Source: Symbiodinium natans (Eukaryota; Sar; Dinophyceae; Suessiales; Symbiodiniaceae). From it: a stretch of 64,000 bases of DNA. The stretch spans positions 282,489 to 346,488 of the forward strand of contig CAJNDS010002211.1 of the NCBI GenBank assembly GCA_905221605.1. Direction: 5' to 3'. The notes under the pieces are model-generated. The model saw only the letters and a program-made list of their open reading frames with translations, was not told where the DNA came from and made no database searches. Positions within the stretch are counted from its first letter, which is position 1, and each line of letters begins with the position of its first letter. This document shows positions 30,766-42,609 of this stretch, one piece after another. A program made the translations under genes and the position numbers.

Positions 30766-31651
30766 TTATTGCTTGGGGTCCAGCGACTTGGGCGCTGCGG
30801 AATCACCATGCTCACGCGGATGCGCTGGGCCGGGCCGAGGCGGGTCGCGTAGCGTTAAAATTAATACAATATTGTTGGGCAGGGAGCTGCTAGCAGATAG
30901 TGACCTGCCACCCTAGTATTTCGCATAGGTGGTAGTTGAGCTGCTGCGAGCAGAGCACCCACCTCTACCCATCATACCCGCAAACTCAAGTTGCAAATGC
31001 AAAGGCCCCCTGGTGGTTTTGCACTCTTGCTGGAGCGCTTAGGCTGTCGTGAGGGAGTTCTCTGGGCCACCCATGCCCATGGTGAGCTGTCGGGTTTTTT
31101 CTTAGCCAGCTGTAGGCAGCAGTCAATCAACGTTTCAAATTCTATTGGGTCTTCCTTCCACCTTTGAACTGTGCTGTCCCTCGAAGGCCCAAATCGTGCC
31201 ATATGGCCAACGTCTGAATGGTTCCGACACTTGAAATTACAGACGTTTGCATTTATCCGGCGCGCAGCGGCCACAAAGCAGTTGGCTGCAAGCCGTACAC
31301 GTTGTTGTCTTGCAGCCCATGAAGGTGCAGCCAGCATCAGAGCGGCTTGTCACATCTAGGCTTTTGGGTTTGGGGCTTCAAAGTTCATCCGCCGGGATAA
31401 GCCCCATCATAGGGTTGTCGTCGAGACTCTTGGCTTACGCTCGCTGATGGAAGTGAAGAGGGCGAGAGCCTCGTGGCAGCACAGCCAGAAAGGTTTGGGG
31501 ATGGCATGGAAAAGTCTCACTTGCACAAGCCATTTGACCACGCAGGCCAGAACCTGCTGAGATCTCACCAAACTCTATGCCCTGAGCCACTGGAAAATCA
31601 GCTATTCCATCCTTTCCGAATGCAAAAACCCTTCTGAGACTTCGGTTGCAC

Positions 31652-31690
31652 TGCACGGCCTCCACCCAGCGACCAGCACGCTCCTCGAAG
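31652..31690 (-). CDS. Possible PPR helix exon fragment
   Basis: The minus strand translates as FEERAGRWVEAVQ, like the second half of dinoflagellate PPR motifs (ACERAGRWxxAL). It is the last member of the dispersed PPR series that runs to 37.3 kb. Weak on its own. Confidence 0.3.
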
Positions 31691-32446
31691 CCGTGCTTCG
31701 AGGTTCAGGGGATGCAGAAACAGGACAAGTTTAAAGTTACAGAATGTACGGAGTAAGTTCCAAGGTTCCGGAAGATGTATGGAATCCTTGTTTGCTTTCG
31801 GCTCAGGGTTGGCTCGGTGTTTCCCAGCCGGCCAGTGCAGCTTACAAATGTTGACAACCTACCTCACCTCCATTCAAAAAGGCCCCCATTTTGTCTTAAA
31901 CATTTAAACGTCTTCGGCTGCAAGTGGAGGGGTCGCCAGGGAACTCAGACATGCGACATGAGGAAGTTGGTTGTTTCGAGAGTTCAAACCCGCGGGATGA
32001 GGACTGCGACCGATGCGTGCGCACCCTAGAGTACACTCAGTTGTTTGTCGAGTGATTTGGCGTGAAGCCTTTGACTCAATAGCGACAGATTGCGATCATA
32101 CCCGTGACGCTCTCGTGACATCCAATATAACGAGTGAAAACATGTTGGAAAAACCGCAAGCACAAAGGCGGTAGCATTTGGTTTGACGTTCTTTTGGATC
32201 AAGCTGGTTGAACATCGGTCATCATCTGCCGAAAAGGCGTTCGAAAAGAGTGCTCCTGATCCCACCCGAAAGCCACTCGTTGCCATTGAACTGCCATTGA
32301 GCTTGTGCCAAACCCTGAAGTTTTCGGGGTTTTCGGGGATTGCATGGGCTGGCTGGACGGACACGCTTTTGATCAGGCCTCTGCCTTGGGAAGGCGCCGA
32401 CAGGCCAAGGCGGAAGACGTACGCGCGAACTGTAAAAAAGGTGCAG

Positions 32447-32530
32447 TTAGGCCGTTTCAGCGCAGATCATCTCCATTCCAGGCCGTGGGACGCAACAGCT
32501 CAAAGCCGCATTGAAGCTGACATCATCAGG
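32447..32530 (-). CDS. PPR motif exon fragment
   Basis: PDDVSFNAALSCC followed by ETA-stop. PDxVSFNAALS is the first helix of a pentatricopeptide repeat. A 285-aa plus-strand ORF overlaps it and is probably a shadow. Confidence 0.5.
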   Translation of the reverse strand, partial: PDDVSFNAALSCCVPRPGMEMICAETA

Positions 32531-33061
32531 ACCTGGGTGTGTCGTAGCTGTGAAAAACTTCCTAAACAGTGGAAGTGGTGGCGGCCATTACTTTACGAGG
32601 GCGTTGTGCGCGACCTGATTGCGTGTCTCGCATGTGCCCTGGTTTCCAATTCTCAGGGCCTTGGTCTTGCAACTTGCAATAATCAGAGTGACCAACAGGG
32701 ATACCATGTCGATGTGCCTGCAAGCGTCTGTTCCAACATGCTTAACACACCCTCTGTGTATCGTACTGCAACTCCTGCTTACCTCTGCCTGACTATGCCA
32801 AGGTGCAAAGCTCTCGGCCAGTCATCGATGACAGCAGCATCAGTCCCAACTCCCACGCGCCTCCTCACGCGTCTCGCACAGAAGGACTGGATTTGGGGTC
32901 CTTCGAGGCCTCAGCACAGAATTCTGAAGCCTTCAAAGATAGCCTGCACTGAAATTCAAGAAAAACCTTCTTACAAGGCTGCTCCCGAAGCCCTGGAAGC
33001 TGGAATCATTAAGCTTTCTCAAATGCCTCTCAGACCATGAGAAGCACATAGAAACACCACT

Positions 33062-33127
33062 TCATTCAAAGGCGCCCCTGGCACAGGCACTCATGGCCGC
33101 GTCTATGGCAATGCGGTCTGCGACGAT
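33062..33127 (-). CDS. PPR motif exon fragment, ends in TGA
   Basis: IVADRIAIDAAMSACARGAFE-stop. The AMSACARGAF part matches the PPR core; the stop suggests the end of the gene or decay. Confidence 0.45.
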   Translation of the reverse strand: MVADRIAIDAAMSACARGAFE

Positions 33128-33556
33128 CGAGCACCTTGACTTGAAAACCCTTGAGGTGGGGCTGGCCCGTTGCAGTTGATACTGCAAGTTCTCGCAAACC
33201 TCGAATGCTTTCGACATGACTCAACAGTGTAGGTTGCTTCTGCGGTCGCGTCCTGAGCTCTTCTTCGGCTTGATTTTCTGCCTGAGACCGACCCACCAAC
33301 CAAGCAATCTCGGCACAGTTCCATCTGGCGTAGCAGCCTCGGGCAGAAGAAGGCAAAAAATCGTCTCGGCATGGACCCTACAGGCCCTAGGCAAGTCATA
33401 AGCAGCCACTGGCGATCCCCCTGTGTGCTGGAACCCTGGTCACAAAGCACATATGGCGCAGTCGCAACGCACAGAGCTGGAAAACTAGTTCTTCAAAGGG
33501 AATGGGAGAACGGATCCCTAGAACAACCCTATACCCCTGATTTCCCCCATTCCCCG

Positions 33557-33634
33557 ACTTTTGTAGACCAAGCGCTCCAAGCCCAGCTGCCACTCCGAGC
33601 AAGTGCCGCAAGCACTGATTGCAGCGCTGAAGCC
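33557..33634 (-). CDS. PPR motif exon
   Basis: GFSAAISACGTCSEWQLGLE followed by RLVYKSR. This is a clear full PPR motif (xxAAISACGxxxxWxxxLxL). PPR proteins bind organellar RNA in a sequence-specific way. Confidence 0.6.
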
Positions 33635-34269
33635 TTTGGGATCTTTTGGGGCACAATTTGGCAACATTTTTCAGCTTCCGCGAGCTGTCCGGCTTCCTTT
33701 GCTTCTGGTGAAAGAGTCGCCAACATGCTTCTCGATTTCTCTACAGGGTCACACACACAGATGCGCCTAAAACAAGCCAGAAACCCAAAAGCTGCCAGCG
33801 GAGGAAATGTGAAGTAGACATCTGACTCTGCTTCATATGGAAGTGCATGAGCTCTTCTCAATATCTCAAGGGGCCTGGTAGTCTCGTGGTTGGTTCATCA
33901 AGTTAAAAATGCCAATTACAAATGATCACGTAGAAGTAGCAGCTACCAAACAACCAAAGCCGTCCCATACCGTCCCGTCAACCCCGATTGAGTTCGCTGA
34001 GAGGCTCACGACGTCGGGCGACACGGCCTCGAATGCCTCGTGCAATAACATCCTGAAGCAGGAATCTTGATTGCAAACAGATGTCGCATAGCACACTGTC
34101 CGGTATCTAGACAGCACATCGCGACTAGGTTCTGTTCCGTCTGCTCTCTCTAACTTCAAGATCCGCAAGTGCAGAAGCCATGCACAGAATCTGTACTTGT
34201 AAACGAAGTCTGAAACGCATGCTTTCAGAAAGCTCTGACAGCATTCACGAGCCATGTTCCAGATTTGTT

Positions 34270-34344
34270 GCCACCATGAGTCATTGCCATCTGCCAGCGA
34301 CCAGCTCGTTCACAGGCGCTGATAGCAGCATTATAAGTAATGAC
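34270..34344 (-). CDS. PPR motif exon
   Basis: VITYNAAISACERAGRWQMA then MTHGG. One of the most canonical PPR motifs in the window, on the same strand as its neighbours. Confidence 0.65.
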
Positions 34345-34667
34345 CTGACAGCCCCTTGCCCCAATAACTTTGCTCAGGCGTACACTTGGTCAACTTCATA
34401 GTGTCCAAGGCGGCATCTCGTGCTATCTGATGCTGGCTCTGCCAACCCTTTCTTTTGCCACACCTCACTCCCAAGGCTTCTCCAACGCCCAAGTTTGGTG
34501 TCTGGAAGCACGTAGTCTGCCTGTAAACGGACAAGTTTGCCGTGCAGCACAGGTTGGGCGGTGCGAGTAGATGCGGGCCAGCGTCGTTCGGAGCTTGCGA
34601 CACATCGCGCATCACATCCAGCAAGCTGCACGCCTCGGTGATGGAAACGTGCTTTGCTGAGTCTTAC

Positions 34668-34746
34668 CTCCAAAGAGCAACACGAACGTTTTGCAATTCC
34701 AAGGCGCCGCCTCCCAATTTGCACTACGGCCGCAAGCACTGACAGC
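34668..34746 (-). CDS. PPR-like exon with GT donor
   Basis: AVSACGRSANWEAAPWNCKT then FVLLFGGK. It is followed on the minus strand by GGAG|GTAAGA at 34667, a good 5' splice site. The donor supports the view that the dispersed PPR pieces are exons rather than random matches. Confidence 0.55.
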
Positions 34747-36488
34747 CTCACTGCTGCGCAACTACTCCCGAGAAAGGTGTTTTACTCTGTGAATTGTCCA
34801 GTAGTTCTTCTTCTTGTATGTTCTGACTATTTTGTTCGGTGTCCTGGGCATTGCGAAGTGCCGCCTCTCATAAAGAATGTACGAGCTTTCCGCATTCCTA
34901 CCAGTGCCTACCAGTCCCTGCATCTGAGGGTAAACGCGGCAACGGTCAAGCAAACGGGCATTAAGGGTCACGGATGGTCACGGTGGTCTCTCTCCCTCTC
35001 TCCTCTTGTGCCCAACTCGCTCATTCTTTTGCAGTCCGGCTCTTCTTCTCATCCTTCTTGTCATTACCATTATTGTTTGTTCTTGTTCTTCAATGTTCTT
35101 CAACAAAACATTGAGGAGCTCTTTCACGACGGAATGAGTAGGTCGTCATGGATGCTGTGCCTTCAGACTTGCGTCTCCCCCTCTATCTTGGATGCTGTGT
35201 AGTCACCCCTCTCGTCTTGCTGCTGGCTGCGGCTCCGCTCCTATGGCCCTATGGGATGTCACTTGCATCTCTCATGGTGCATGCTGGAGCATACTTCAAC
35301 CAGCCGCTCACGCACATCGCCGAATGGATTGCCGTATCGAGGAATGCAGCTCACGGAACCGATCAGTGAATTCTGAACGACAGGGGACTTCCCCTGCAAT
35401 GCACGTCTGGAGCCAACGGCTCGTGTGGGACGAGTATACCAAGTAATATACTGCCCGCGAACGCGACAAGTAGAGAGCGAGGTAGCAGCGAGCGGCTTGC
35501 TGCCGGTGTCCCCAGCAGACATCAACGACCAGAACAGAGCAGAGGCAGCCGCTGGAGCAGTAACTCCTTGGAATGCGCAATCACTAGTCGTCAAGAGCTT
35601 CGACTTTGCGCGTGTGACCGCGAAGGCGAGAAAGAGATGGAATCGGGATGGAAGTTCAGACGTGAACAGACTTGAGCCGACATCGTTACACTCCTCTCTC
35701 TCTGACACTGACTCGCTCACTCACTCGCTCAGTCTATGCAATTCAATAGAAATTACAGTGATTTCAGACAACAGAAGATTATCTTCGATCCAGACAGCAT
35801 TTACGAGACACATGCGGCCGCTGCTCGGCATCGCCCAGTGTTGGATGAAGGCGAGGGGCGGCGCTGAAGCTGACGAAGGAAGGGGCAAGTTGCTGCTGCG
35901 GCATCAGGGCAAGCCTCGCTCTGCTAAGGATCTGCTTGCCATTGATGTGGCCACTACAGGTATAGCAACAATCTAACGATCATCGCCAGCGGTACTATTA
36001 AGCATGCATAAATAAATGTACATACATACATTAGATAGAGCAGGCGAGGCACATCGCCAGGGACTGCTGCCACAGCCTCAAAGTGTGCCAAGTTCTCTCG
36101 GCTTGCCCCGCTTGCCCCACTTGCCCTGGTCCTGGCCCTAGCCACAAGTTTGACTCAAGGACAGCTCAGTTTGAGGCAGACTTGTCGCTGGAATCATATC
36201 ACAGACCAGACTTGTGATGGGTCAGAACCTCCGCCCCCTTGCTGTTAAAGCCATGAGGCAAGCGAGGCGCGGCAGGCAAGTGAGGCAAAATAGGGCAAGT
36301 GAGGCAAGTAAGCAAAATCAACTAACGCTTCTGGGCCACCAAGTGGGGCAAGTGAGGCAAGTGGTGTCAATTAGTGGTGGCCGCGGGCGCCCCCAATGTT
36401 CTGGTAGCAATATGCAGCCATACGCCAGCAGTTCTCGAAAGACACCTGATCATGCCAAGCCTGCGAGCCTGCGAGCCAGGCAGCGAGG

Positions 36489-36654
36489 TCTTCTCGCAAG
36501 CGCTGATGGCGCTGTTGAACGCAACGACATCTGCAGTGAGCTGCCTCACGTGCGAGAGTGCATCTGTGAAGGTCAGCTGAGTCGAATGCTGAAGACCGGA
36601 AACCCAAAGTTCGCGACAAAGGCGCTGAAGCGGCATGGAAAAGAGCAGGGACAA
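36489..36654 (-). CDS. PPR exon(s)
   Basis: The minus ORF reads FTDALSHVRQLTADVVAFNS then AISACEK. DVVAFNSAISACEK is the classic dinoflagellate PPR signature. The frame runs on to 36367 without further PPR helices, so the exon probably ends near 36489. Confidence 0.65.
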
Positions 36655-36903
36655 AGCTAGCTCCCACTGGCCACCCTTCCTCGGCAGGCAGACATTGCTT
36701 ACATGGGTATGGATGAAAAAATTTGAGAGCTTCTGCAGGTCTACAGGCTAGTGCCGGGGCCATGTGATGTCACGACCGAGATTGCGCAGGGGCTGCATGT
36801 AAGTGCTTCTGACGTTCGGCATTCGTTGGGCGGGCGCCGCCGCCAGATGCACCCCCCTCAGGCCCTACTACCGATTGTGCTTGAGGGCGACTGGCTTTGC
36901 CCT

Positions 36904-36965
36904 TTATTCAACTACGCAACTGCCAAGCTGCTCGCACGCGGAGATGACAGCGCCGTAGCTGATTT
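36904..36965 (-). CDS. PPR motif exon
   Basis: EISYGAVISACEQLGSCVVE, a PPR first-and-second helix, on the same strand as the other PPR pieces. Confidence 0.5.
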
Positions 36966-37149
36966 CATTCCTAAACTTGACAATCTCACGGGACATGTGA
37001 GGCAAGCAGAGCTCGTGGGGTATCAGAACCTCAGAAGGAAGTAAGTGGGGCAAGTGAGGAAAGCGAGGCCAGTGCGACAGGTGGCGCATCTCGACCCATT
37101 CATAATGCTGATCAGATCAACAAGTTTGTTCATGGCCATACGCTGCATT

Positions 37150-37260
37150 CCAGTCCGAGCAACGGCTGCAAGGCATTCGACAAGAGCTGGGCAAAAAAAT
37201 CCAGCGACATCGGCCATACAGATGCTTTGCCACAGGCTCCGACAGCGACATTGAAGGAAA
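37150..37260 (-). CDS. PPR motif exon
   Basis: SFNVAVGACGKASVWPMSLD followed by FFAQLL, a PPR-like motif. It marks the upstream (5') limit of the PPR series that I can see. Confidence 0.5.
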
Positions 37261-37329
37261 TCCTGAGAAGGCTTGGAAGGCTGTAGGCAAAATTTCCGAG
37301 GGCTTTGGCCACATGAAATGGCATCTTGA

Positions 37330-38540
37330 ATGTCGCTCTCCTCCCATCCCCGTATCAACCTTACAATCTCAAACAAGCCCTTGTCCGGTTTCAGACGGGC
37401 TCTTTTCAAGGCCCAATGTGGCTCTGTGAAACGTCTTGAGCCTGATGCAGGAGCATCATCCTCTTTTTTTGAGGGGGGGCGGGGGGGGAGGGGAGCGGGC
37501 GCGAGATCATTAATACACAATCGATCTTGGACCTGCCCAATGATGCCCTACCGGCTGCAAGGCGCCACAGCGCCTTACTGACTTGTTGGCATGCGATTGG
37601 GCATGAATACAGCACGCGCTGTCGTTTACGACAAATGTCTCTGTGATGTTCTTGCTGAGCATTTCCAAGTTGAACCTCTGGTCATATGGAGTGGGTGTTC
37701 ATATGAAGCAAGACAGTACCTCAGTACCTCTAGGGACTTGGGTGTAGAGCACCTCTGGATGTATTTCACGATGAGGTCCAACCTCCATGCTACAGTGCTC
37801 AGACATTCGTACTGTAGTGTGCTTCTGGTTCATGGATCAAGACTTACTCTGCAAAGGGCTGCAGACAGGTAACATGATGTAGCCGCAAATTCTGTAGTTT
37901 TGTGTCTGAAGCGTCGACGCTTGTTTTGAGGCGGAAGAGGGCGGAATGCTCTAATCTGCATGTGATGGGCAGGGGACCTCTGGTTGCTTCCTCTTTTCAT
38001 CGGAACCCTTCTACTGCGGATACTACACTGAATGGGCATTGGTGTTAGGACATCCTACTGCTCAGTGAGGATCTCTGAAGCCAACAGAAGCTTCAGCCAA
38101 GAGTCTTAAGCATGTCATGTTCACAAGTATTGGATCTGAAACCACATGAAAGCACAAAATCACACGGAACCGATGGTGGCTACCCGGTGGCTGTTTACCC
38201 TTTGTTCGATTTCGATTTGTCTACTCCATGTGAGGTGCCGAGGCTCCGGTCTGGAAGAAGTGCGGCTGCGGGCATCAACCTGATCCCACAACGGACCGAT
38301 GAAAATCAGAACCATGCCTGTTGGTGCTGAATACCAGTCAGCGAAGTTGAAGTCAACCATCGACACCACAAAGGGAACACATCAAGGAAACAACCATCCA
38401 ACATACCGAAGTCATCGCCTGCGGCTTTCTCCCGGATTGCTCCTGTTGTTACAAAGGCGAGGGGCATCAAGATCTCGAGAACTCTCTCCCACTGCTTTGC
38501 GCCCGCACACCTGGGTACGAGATTCGAGATTACTCACAAA
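37330..38540. other. Unassigned region
   Basis: No supported gene. A G-rich run (about 37470-37500) is present. Confidence 0.35.
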
Positions 38541-38555
38541 AGCTACTGCTACTGC

Positions 38556-38850
<295 letters not shown>

Positions 38851-39118
38851 ACGAGGAGGACGAGGAGCAGGGCGATTCCTCGTCCATGCTGTGCCTCCGG
38901 AATCTCATGTAAATTTCGCTAGACTGTCTGTGAGTTGAGCCTCCGACGCCCCAAGTGCGGAGTTGAAGGACACATGGTCCTCAGTGGAAAGGGCACGCTA
39001 CAATGTGGGGAAGTGGGGAAAGCCTGTGCGCCTCTCCGAGGCCAAGCTATGCCAAGCTGCTTGCTGCAGCTCCAACTGTGGCCTCCAGGTTTCCGAGTTG
39101 TTTTTAAAAATGGAGGTT

Positions 39119-39195
39119 TGGAGATGTGAATCAAACCCACGGCATGTCCTAACTGGCTGCAGCGCGTAACTTTACCTAACCAACTCATCTTATAC
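39119..39195 (-). ncRNA. tRNA-like / SINE-head-like sequence
   Basis: The minus strand shows an A-box-like TGAGTTGGTTAGG and, about 45 nt later, a B-box-like GGTTTGATTC with a partial T stem (GTGGG/CACAT). The acceptor arms do not pair, so it is not a functional tRNA as it stands. It could be a tRNA-derived SINE head or a chance match. Confidence 0.3.
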
Positions 39196-40660
39196 CAGGT
39201 GTGCTTGATTATTAGAGGGGGGACGCTGTGGGTGCCTTGCTGTTACACAGAGTGGATTTCAAGGGTTTCGGGATGTTCTTTTGTTTGTTACGTTGTAGTA
39301 TTCTGGCATGTACGCTTCTCGTGTTGTTTTTACAGTCGGGATGTCTTCTTCATGTGTTGTAGTACTCTGGAATGAGCTATTCTGGCTTTGCCGTCTCTTC
39401 TTCCCTCATCATTACTATACAAATGGTCTAGAAGTATCAATCTTATATGAATGAAGAACCTTCGGTCCTTATGCTTCCGCCAACCCTCAGCATAAGAGTG
39501 TGACATCAGGATCCCGACTATGATATCAGGATTTTGACTCCTCGCTCCGCCCTTGTCTCCCAGCAATTAGCAGCTTCGAATTGGGAGGTGCTGATGACAT
39601 GACGATTCTAGAGCAACATAACAGTAGAATACAACTTTTAGCTAGAGAAGTCTCGCGTCTCTCTAGCCCCCGGAATTCTCGAAATAAAAACTTCTGTCAT
39701 CTGCCCACAGTATTCCCGTTTGCCCCCGCCGCCCCCGGAAGGATGAGAAGATTCGGAAGATATATACATCAATCTCGACAGGAGCCCTCTAGAGAAAACA
39801 CTTCAGATCGAATATTATCTAGGGACGTTCTTATGCCGGAATGTTTCTTGATGAATCAAGGCAAACTATGCAACTTCGATTCGGAATGATTGTGCCTTCT
39901 GGCAAGTCCAAAATGATGGACGATCTAGAGGTTCGCCAAATCAACATGAATGGAAGCCCGCAACTAAGAATCTTTGCTCGGTCCGTCTATTTGGAAAGGA
40001 TAAATGATTAGGTTCTTCCAAAAAAAAATGATTTGACATCCTTCGTGAAGGAGAATGATGGTTCACTTGATTTCGTCAAACTTTTAGTTCGCAAAAATAA
40101 TTAAGGTAGCTTTGATATCTTCAACGAGGAGAATGACCTTGTCTATGAACTGGACAAATCTTTCTTTCTCAAATTACAAATGATCCTTCGCCCAAGAATA
40201 TTGTTTTGATGTTCTGTTGATTGAAGCAGAAAGTCATTTAGTCGATTTGGGCAAAAGATGAATGAGAAAGATTTTCATCAAAGAAAATGGAGTAGGATTC
40301 TTCGAAAAAGGAGATGAATCTCAATCTCTCTCTCTCTCTCTTTTATCTCTCAGGATGAATGATCAGGATCTTTTTCTTAGAATCATGAATCAACATCTTC
40401 AGTGTGGGAGGGTGATGATTTAAGATTTGGTTCGGGCAACTCAGGAATGGTCAAGGTTGATGGCCAAAGCAAATGGAATCGGATTCCACAAAAAAAGAGA
40501 TTAGGAGAACACTGATGTATTTGACTTAGGTCTACCTGTATTTCATAAATAATGAATGATAATTACGGATTTCGATAAATCTTCATGATTTGAATCCTTC
40601 AATGAAAGAGAACGATCACTTGAAGTGGTCAAGTCATGAGTATGATACTTTTTCATAGAG
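39190..40660. other. AT-rich island without recognised gene
   Basis: Composition is visibly lower in GC than the flanks, with recurring words such as GAATGAT, GAGAATGA, TTGATTTC and TCTTCG. It contains a (TC)n run near 40325-40345. Frames are broken by many stops and no family is recognised. It may be an old, mutated repeat or inserted foreign DNA. Confidence 0.4.
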
Positions 40661-40669
40661 CGTTTTCAT

Positions 40670-42600
40670 CCAAATTGGACCCCCCAGCTGATACTCCAAA
40701 ATACATCAAGGCCGCGAACCGAACCGCAAACCGGAACCGAACCGCCAGGAACTGCACACACATCACCCTTCCCTTGAGATGACGTCGGCAAGCAAACCGA
40801 GCGCATCGGCGCCAAAAAGCGCACCACCATGAACCGAAACACACCCTCCAGCCAACCCCTGCCCAGCCAAACCCCGCTCCAACCACTTCCAGCCACACCC
40901 CCTCCAGCCACCCTAGCCAACCTCCCCCCAACCCCTCCAGCCAACCCCCTCTCCAGCCAATCACCAGACTGACGAGCACGTTAGGTTTCTTAGGGGTTTA
41001 GAATTCACGAACCCGAGACCCTAGATCTGAACCCTGAACCCTAGACCCTAGACCCTCAACCCGAAACTGAACCGAACCGAATCGCAAACCGAACAGCAGC
41101 GAACCGAAGGAGCCGAAACCTTTCCAAAGAATGTTCGGAACCTCCAGTATCCGCCGACCCCAGCAACAGCGGGGCGGCGTCAGTGAAGACCCCCTGTTTG
41201 TTTCCCCCCGCCACACCCCACCGATTAGAAACCCACCCCTCCCCCAACCCCTCCCCCCCCCAAACCCCCCCCCCCCCCCCCTGCCCTACCCCCCGACCCC
41301 CCCCCTCCGCCTATACCCTCCCTCGCCGATGAGGCAATGATTTAGAGGCTCCAGCACACGCCCGCCCTCCCGCCCCCCACCCCCCCCGACACCCCGCCTC
41401 NNNNNNNNNNNNNNNNNNNNNNNNNNNNNNNNNNNNNNNNNNNNNNNNNNNNNNNNNNNNNNNNNNNNNNNNNNNNNNNNNNNNNNNNNNNNNNNNNNNN
41501 CCACCCCATCCCCCACCCCACCCCCCCACCCCCCACCCCCCACCGATTAGAAACCCACCCCCCCCCAACCCCTACCACCAAACCCCCCAGCCCCCCCCTG
41601 CCCTACCCCACCCGCTGCCACCCGCCGATGAGACAACGATAAAGGGTCCAGTACACGCCCGCCCTCTCGCCCTTCCCGCCTCTCCCCACCCCCCCCTCTC
41701 ACCCCCCCACCCCCCTTCGCTTCCCCCCCCCCCTCACCCACCCTCCCGCACTGCTCCCCTCCCTGTTTGTTCCCCGTGTTTTTTCCCGGGGCCTTCCCCC
41801 ATCCCTGCCCTGACCGCAACCTCTTCCACTCCATTCCTCTGTCCGTCCCCCCCACCCCCCCGCCCCGCCCCCCGCCCCACCCACACCCCGCCCTGCCTCC
41901 ACCCCCCCACGAGCCACGCCCCTCACATCCCGCACAGGCCTACCCTCTAAACCCCCCACCCCCCCCTGCCCTACCCCACCCGCTGCCGACCCCCCCCTCC
42001 GCCAAGACCTCCCCTCGCGGATGAGGCAATCATTTACAGGGTCCAGTACACACCCGCCTTTTTCGTTTTTTCCGCCCTTCCCGCCCTTCCCCCGCCGCCC
42101 CCTCCTCCCCATCCTGCAGGCCTTCCCTCTACCAGCTACTCCGCCCCTCATCCCTGCCCACTCCACCTCTCCTACCCTTTTTCCCCTGCCCTCCCCACTA
42201 CCCTTCCCCTTCCCAACCATTCCACTCCTCCTGCCCTGCCCCTCTCCTCTCCCTCCCCACCCGTCCTCCTCCCCCCCGTCCCTGACCTCCCACCCCACAC
42301 ACACCCTCCTCAACCCCTCACATGCCACCTCCCCCCACCCCACCCCCACCCCCACCCCTACCCCAAACCCTCCCCCCCCCTCGCCTCGACCCTACCCTTC
42401 CCGCACTGGCCCCGCCACCCCCCCTCCCCAGCCCCCCTGCCCCTCCTCAATCCCTCACCTACTGCGTTCTCCAAACCCCCCCCCTCCGCCTATACCCCCC
42501 TCGCCGATACCCTCTACCCAACCATTCCACTCCCTTCCCCTGCCCCTCTTCCTCAGTACCCTTCCCCTTTCCAACCCCATCCCTTTACATATACCGTTTC
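40670..42600. repeat. C-rich satellite-like region
   Basis: Mostly C with T and A on the plus strand. 40850-40970 repeats a CCCCTCCAGCCAA-type unit, and 41010-41075 is telomere-like. From 41195 a longer unit recurs (blocks with CCTGCCCTACCCC then CCGATGAGGCAATGATT and GGTCCAGTACACGCCCGCC) at about 41281, 41600 and 41966, with a partial copy near 42475. The minus strand is strongly G-quadruplex prone. Pro-rich ORFs here are not credible genes. Confidence 0.8.
41401..41500. other. Assembly gap (100 N)
   Basis: 100 N in the C-rich satellite; the true size is unknown. Confidence 0.99.
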
Positions 42601-42609
42601 AGAACTTAG

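Noticed and set aside
32183-33040. 285-aa plus-strand ORF
   Set aside because: It lies opposite two PPR motif exons on the minus strand and shows no family motif, so it is probably a shadow frame.
37972-37990. GCAGGGGACCTCTGG as an outlying copy of the 19-bp motif
   Set aside because: It lacks the GAGG left arm and the CACTCG tail; I consider it chance similarity.
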